Below are positions 34,201-37,098 of a stretch of 37,098 nt of DNA, piece after piece. Source of the stretch: Sphingomonas sp. Leaf22 (lineage in GTDB: Bacteria > Pseudomonadota > Alphaproteobacteria > Sphingomonadales > Sphingomonadaceae); assembly GCF_001421715.1 (NCBI RefSeq), contig NZ_LMKP01000012.1, positions 403 to 37,500 on the forward strand. The letters are read 5' to 3'. Position numbers and translations under genes: made by a program. How positions within the stretch are numbered: the first letter of the stretch is position 1; each line of letters starts with the position of its first letter. The notes below the pieces were generated by a model that had not been told where the DNA came from, did not search any database, and saw nothing but the letters and a program-made list of their open reading frames with translations.

Positions 34201-34693
34201 AGTCAGCGGATTGGCTAGTTCCTTGGGCGCGGAGCAGAGAAATGCGCCGGCCAATGAGCCAAAGTGACAGTCCCAGATCCGCCTCTAGCCGATCGAGGGC
34301 CTCGCCCGCCGCCGCGAAATCGCCAGCGAGCCACGCTGTCTCGTATGCAGCTTCATGAACAATGAATTGTCCGATTATGCCCCGAAAGATCGCAATCACT
34401 TCTCCTGTCCAAACAAGGTCTGAGGCAAGATCGTGCGGCAACATGCGCGCGCCAGCGCCCAGATCGGCAAAACGGCGCGGCGTGCTCTTCGGCGCAATCG
34501 CAGCGATGAACATTCCGTTGCGGCTGAGTTCGGCGAAGAAGGGGCGAGTTTGCTCAGGGGCTAGGTCGGCTCGTATAGCTTGGAGCGCCGCCCGCGGGTT
34601 TCGCCGGATGCCGACCTGCTGCCGAAAAAGCTTGGACCAGTTGAGCTGAGACCGTCTGGTCGTCTTGAGCGGGCTTAAACGATGCGATTTCAT
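31211..34693 (-). CDS. dtcA: Detocs sensor DtcA: large helical-repeat protein with GHKL ATPase domain
   Basis: A 1160-residue sensor kinase. Residues of about 100-620 are helical-repeat (TPR-like, e.g. LYTARAFTRLGRHDDAIVML, AYRAAGRREEALRVV). About 650-900 forms further helices. The C-terminal domain (about 1031-1160) is a GHKL ATPase with an N-box (AMDNAVAHS near 1046-1054) and a G-box (EGGTGYAK near 1115-1122). The F/D-box is not obvious. No textbook HisKA H-box is visible; His residues such as that in LQLVHTIIDD are candidates. In Detocs, DtcA senses infection and phosphorylates DtcC and DtcB. A weak ribosome site precedes the ATG. TPR-like repeats and the GHKL domain fit the family. Confidence 0.82.
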   Translation of the reverse strand: MKSHRLSPLKTTRRSQLNWSKLFRQQVGIRRNPRAALQAIRADLAPEQTRPFFAELSRNGMFIAAIAPKSTPRRFADLGAGARMLPHDLASDLVWTGEVIAIFRGIIGQFIVHEAAYETAWLAGDFAAAGEALDRLEADLGLSLWLIGRRISLLRAQGTSQSADYVSTLIAENSAGTLHGWLVYMMSYRADHNVSPAAYVRRVEETIASSQLTAPSRTQLRYYALSSPPLGREASAVLLGACENLPIVDRYIALLDVAQALACDRELPPGMRDELTLIIRRLSDAVPDDRLALLDAVLDPSGSLRLIARLEPETADAYTSGAYAQTLERIAEELVRDRSRTNLYSLAARASLRTDTVVHFPPPIGELVRQMASVHVFADDDATTTIALMREALVAAHRPLAASIRSLFSGRSTDPSEISADAAIEALNSSKLTPLQLRNLPVADPVALLDAAIAGHPNSLSLRLQRAVLAFGEVELDTALRAQLPADRQALYTARAFTRLGRHDDAIVMLRPLLEHEVSAVANDALRELFLAYRAAGRREEALRVVADAHRRNPKLQAMFRLALLLDEIEQGTDRPPFGEIALSIAYHVANQFGSDARAGAEADAAEEYALSLGATLPSQIDPHTTGVDVELFNIYLDQVCSPSILDKFMAIENAGQVETERLEICRILSERDPIGRQRYLDEIREITRRRVVRERFEQVERTKIYVDTDGVKRQAEKTLRDTYTRFAAALADDGEASERMRMMRKVQEILSEIDADGVRIHFSDLPANERELMFERLVRDFMRMLISSQEYGLEAYLSTRVRHGTMGNQLRSAFEVNSLITQRNGGTYQPDRFWPEALNLGYSPLAGWLSERLARFSEAIDGAIEDLVRRRVQVRSDACPNGLFVFQSFNYDIIRLQSEIAPDTSFDAFLDRVIDQFWRVLELSLSAVRAYIEENFLQLVHTIIDDFERDVVQELNTTNSSLLRAAIAAARTQMSVTLANVANWFTLARDMERPDYEFGVAVEVATESIRVCHPSLNVQLTRLDEVAFECRGRSLESLVYLLFTAMDNAVAHSGFVDVAPEIALETTLCDGWLEMTLTNSCVPEADFQAINVTLAELRARLDAEENRENLTVTEGGTGYAKIIRILRHDLLTRFVLEFGYHSDAEYVVKIGVEERAIVK

Positions 34694-35013
34694 TGCGTTG
34701 ACATGTGCAGTCGGGAGATCGCCGAGAGCAAGCCATTCTGACGTATCGAACGATGAATAGGCGATATGACGTCAGCCTCGGCTTACTAAGGCTAAGTTTT
34801 TTTTTGCTGATGGAGGGGGCGTAGCTGCCGGCCAATCTAGGCTGAATGAGAGGCCGTTAAGGGATTTTTGTCGCCCCGAACCCGACGGGCCGTTTTCCAC
34901 CCGCGCTGCCGTGGTGGGGCAGGGGCATACGCAGGATTTCGCTCCAGCTTGCTACCTGTTGGATACCTAGCGCAGTATGCAGCGCTGGCTTAGAACGCAA
35001 CAAAGCCCGCTAA
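34694..35013. other. Leader between dtcA and attR
   Basis: These 320 bp contain no gene. They hold the inverted repeat at 34738-34775, a T9-type run near 34797-34805, and a bulged 9-bp hairpin (34981-34991 with 35003-35011) directly after attR. That hairpin may partly replace the rRNA terminator, which integration displaced. No clear minus-strand -35/-10 pair for dtcA is visible. Confidence 0.5.
34738..34775. promoter_or_regulatory. Inverted repeat upstream of dtcA
   Basis: CTGACGTATCG (34738-34748) is matched in reverse by CGATATGACGTCAG (34762-34775) with a two-base insertion, giving arms of about 11 bp. The centre lies about 60 bp upstream of the dtcA start, a typical operator position. 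Confidence 0.45.
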
Positions 35014-35094
<81 letters not shown>

Positions 35095-35166
35095 ACACCT
35101 TGGTCGCCCGAGTGGGCGGAAGGGGTGTGTTTGAGATTGTGAATGGTTTGTGTGCACCGGCTTCAA

Positions 35167-35284
35167 TGCCTGGCGACGACCTACTCTTCCATCGCTTGAG
35201 CGATAGTACCATTGGCGCAGGCTGGTTTCACGGCCGAGTTCGGGATGGGATCGGGTGGTTCACAGACGCTATAGCCACCAGGCA
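35167..35284 (-). rRNA. rrf: 5S ribosomal RNA
   Basis: About 118 nt on the minus strand. The ends pair (TGCCTGG with CCAGGCA), and internal conserved blocks such as CCCATCCCGAACTCGG and GGTACT are present. It lies between 23S rRNA and tRNA-fMet. Confidence 0.95.
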
Positions 35285-35384
35285 ATGAAGGCGGTGCACG
35301 GTTTTTCAAATCGATGTAAGGCTGGGGGTTTCAACCACGCCGCCCGTCGGCATCCAGTGCTGACGTTGGGGGTGTGAACTCTCG

Positions 35385-37098
<1,714 letters not shown>

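Overview
The window is a genomic island of about 35 kb inserted into the 3' end of an initiator tRNA (tRNA-fMet) gene. It is almost certainly from an alphaproteobacterium, most likely a sphingomonad. Reasons: GC-rich coding DNA with strong GC3 bias, an rRNA operon ordered 23S-5S-tRNA-fMet (all on the minus strand at the right edge), and a GAAC-N7-GAAC SOS box of the alphaproteobacterial type. A perfect 49-bp direct repeat (62-110 and 35014-35062) marks the island ends. The right copy is part of the intact tRNA gene (35018-35094). The left copy is only its duplicated 3' end. A strong hairpin at 20-53, probably the original end of the rRNA operon, now lies beyond the left repeat, about 35 kb from that operon.

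Layout, left to right. (1) 62-3856: attL, a tyrosine integrase, a small lipoprotein gene, an HNH nuclease and a convergent SAM methyltransferase. (2) 4355-14604: a compact, GC-rich block with no recognisable known system. A minus-strand operon encodes three exported proteins: a DUF3238-like periplasmic protein, a duplicated-domain lipoprotein that appears frameshifted, and a second lipoprotein. It diverges from a seven-gene plus-strand operon with overlapping or near-abutting start and stop codons: four Ala-rich helical proteins, a two-TM helical protein, a degenerate Hsp70-like protein and a four-TM protein whose N-terminus may be a relic J-domain. A convergent coiled-coil lipoprotein gene closes the block. 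This is my best candidate for an undescribed system, probably envelope-associated. (3) 15465-20867: a plus-strand set of a small DksA/TraR-like ORF, a RES-domain protein, an HNH nuclease and a RloC/PrrC-like ABC ATPase with a CxxC zinc-hook motif. This looks like a defence or toxin module. (4) 21000-24141: two headless gene fragments, then a minus-strand phage-satellite-like cassette (excisionase-like HTH, helix-turn-helix protein, ParB-methyltransferase fusion, orphan P27-type small terminase). (5) 24464-27194: an SOS-box-controlled umuDC operon in which umuC carries a 1-bp frameshift, and a divergent YozE-like plus nuclease-like gene pair. (6) 27249-29518: truncated IS66 transposase with a pRiA4b ORF-3-like gene, and a C-terminal IS5-family fragment. 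(7) 29515-34693: a three-gene minus-strand operon matching the Detocs anti-phage two-component system (TPR-like/GHKL sensor, lone receiver, receiver-PNP effector).

Taken together this is an integrase-mobilised defence and accessory island. It combines one recognisable defence system (Detocs), one probable one (RES/HNH/RloC-like), a phage-satellite-like relic, and one large uncharacterised envelope/Hsp70-like module. Protein assignments come from motif reading alone. No database search was possible.
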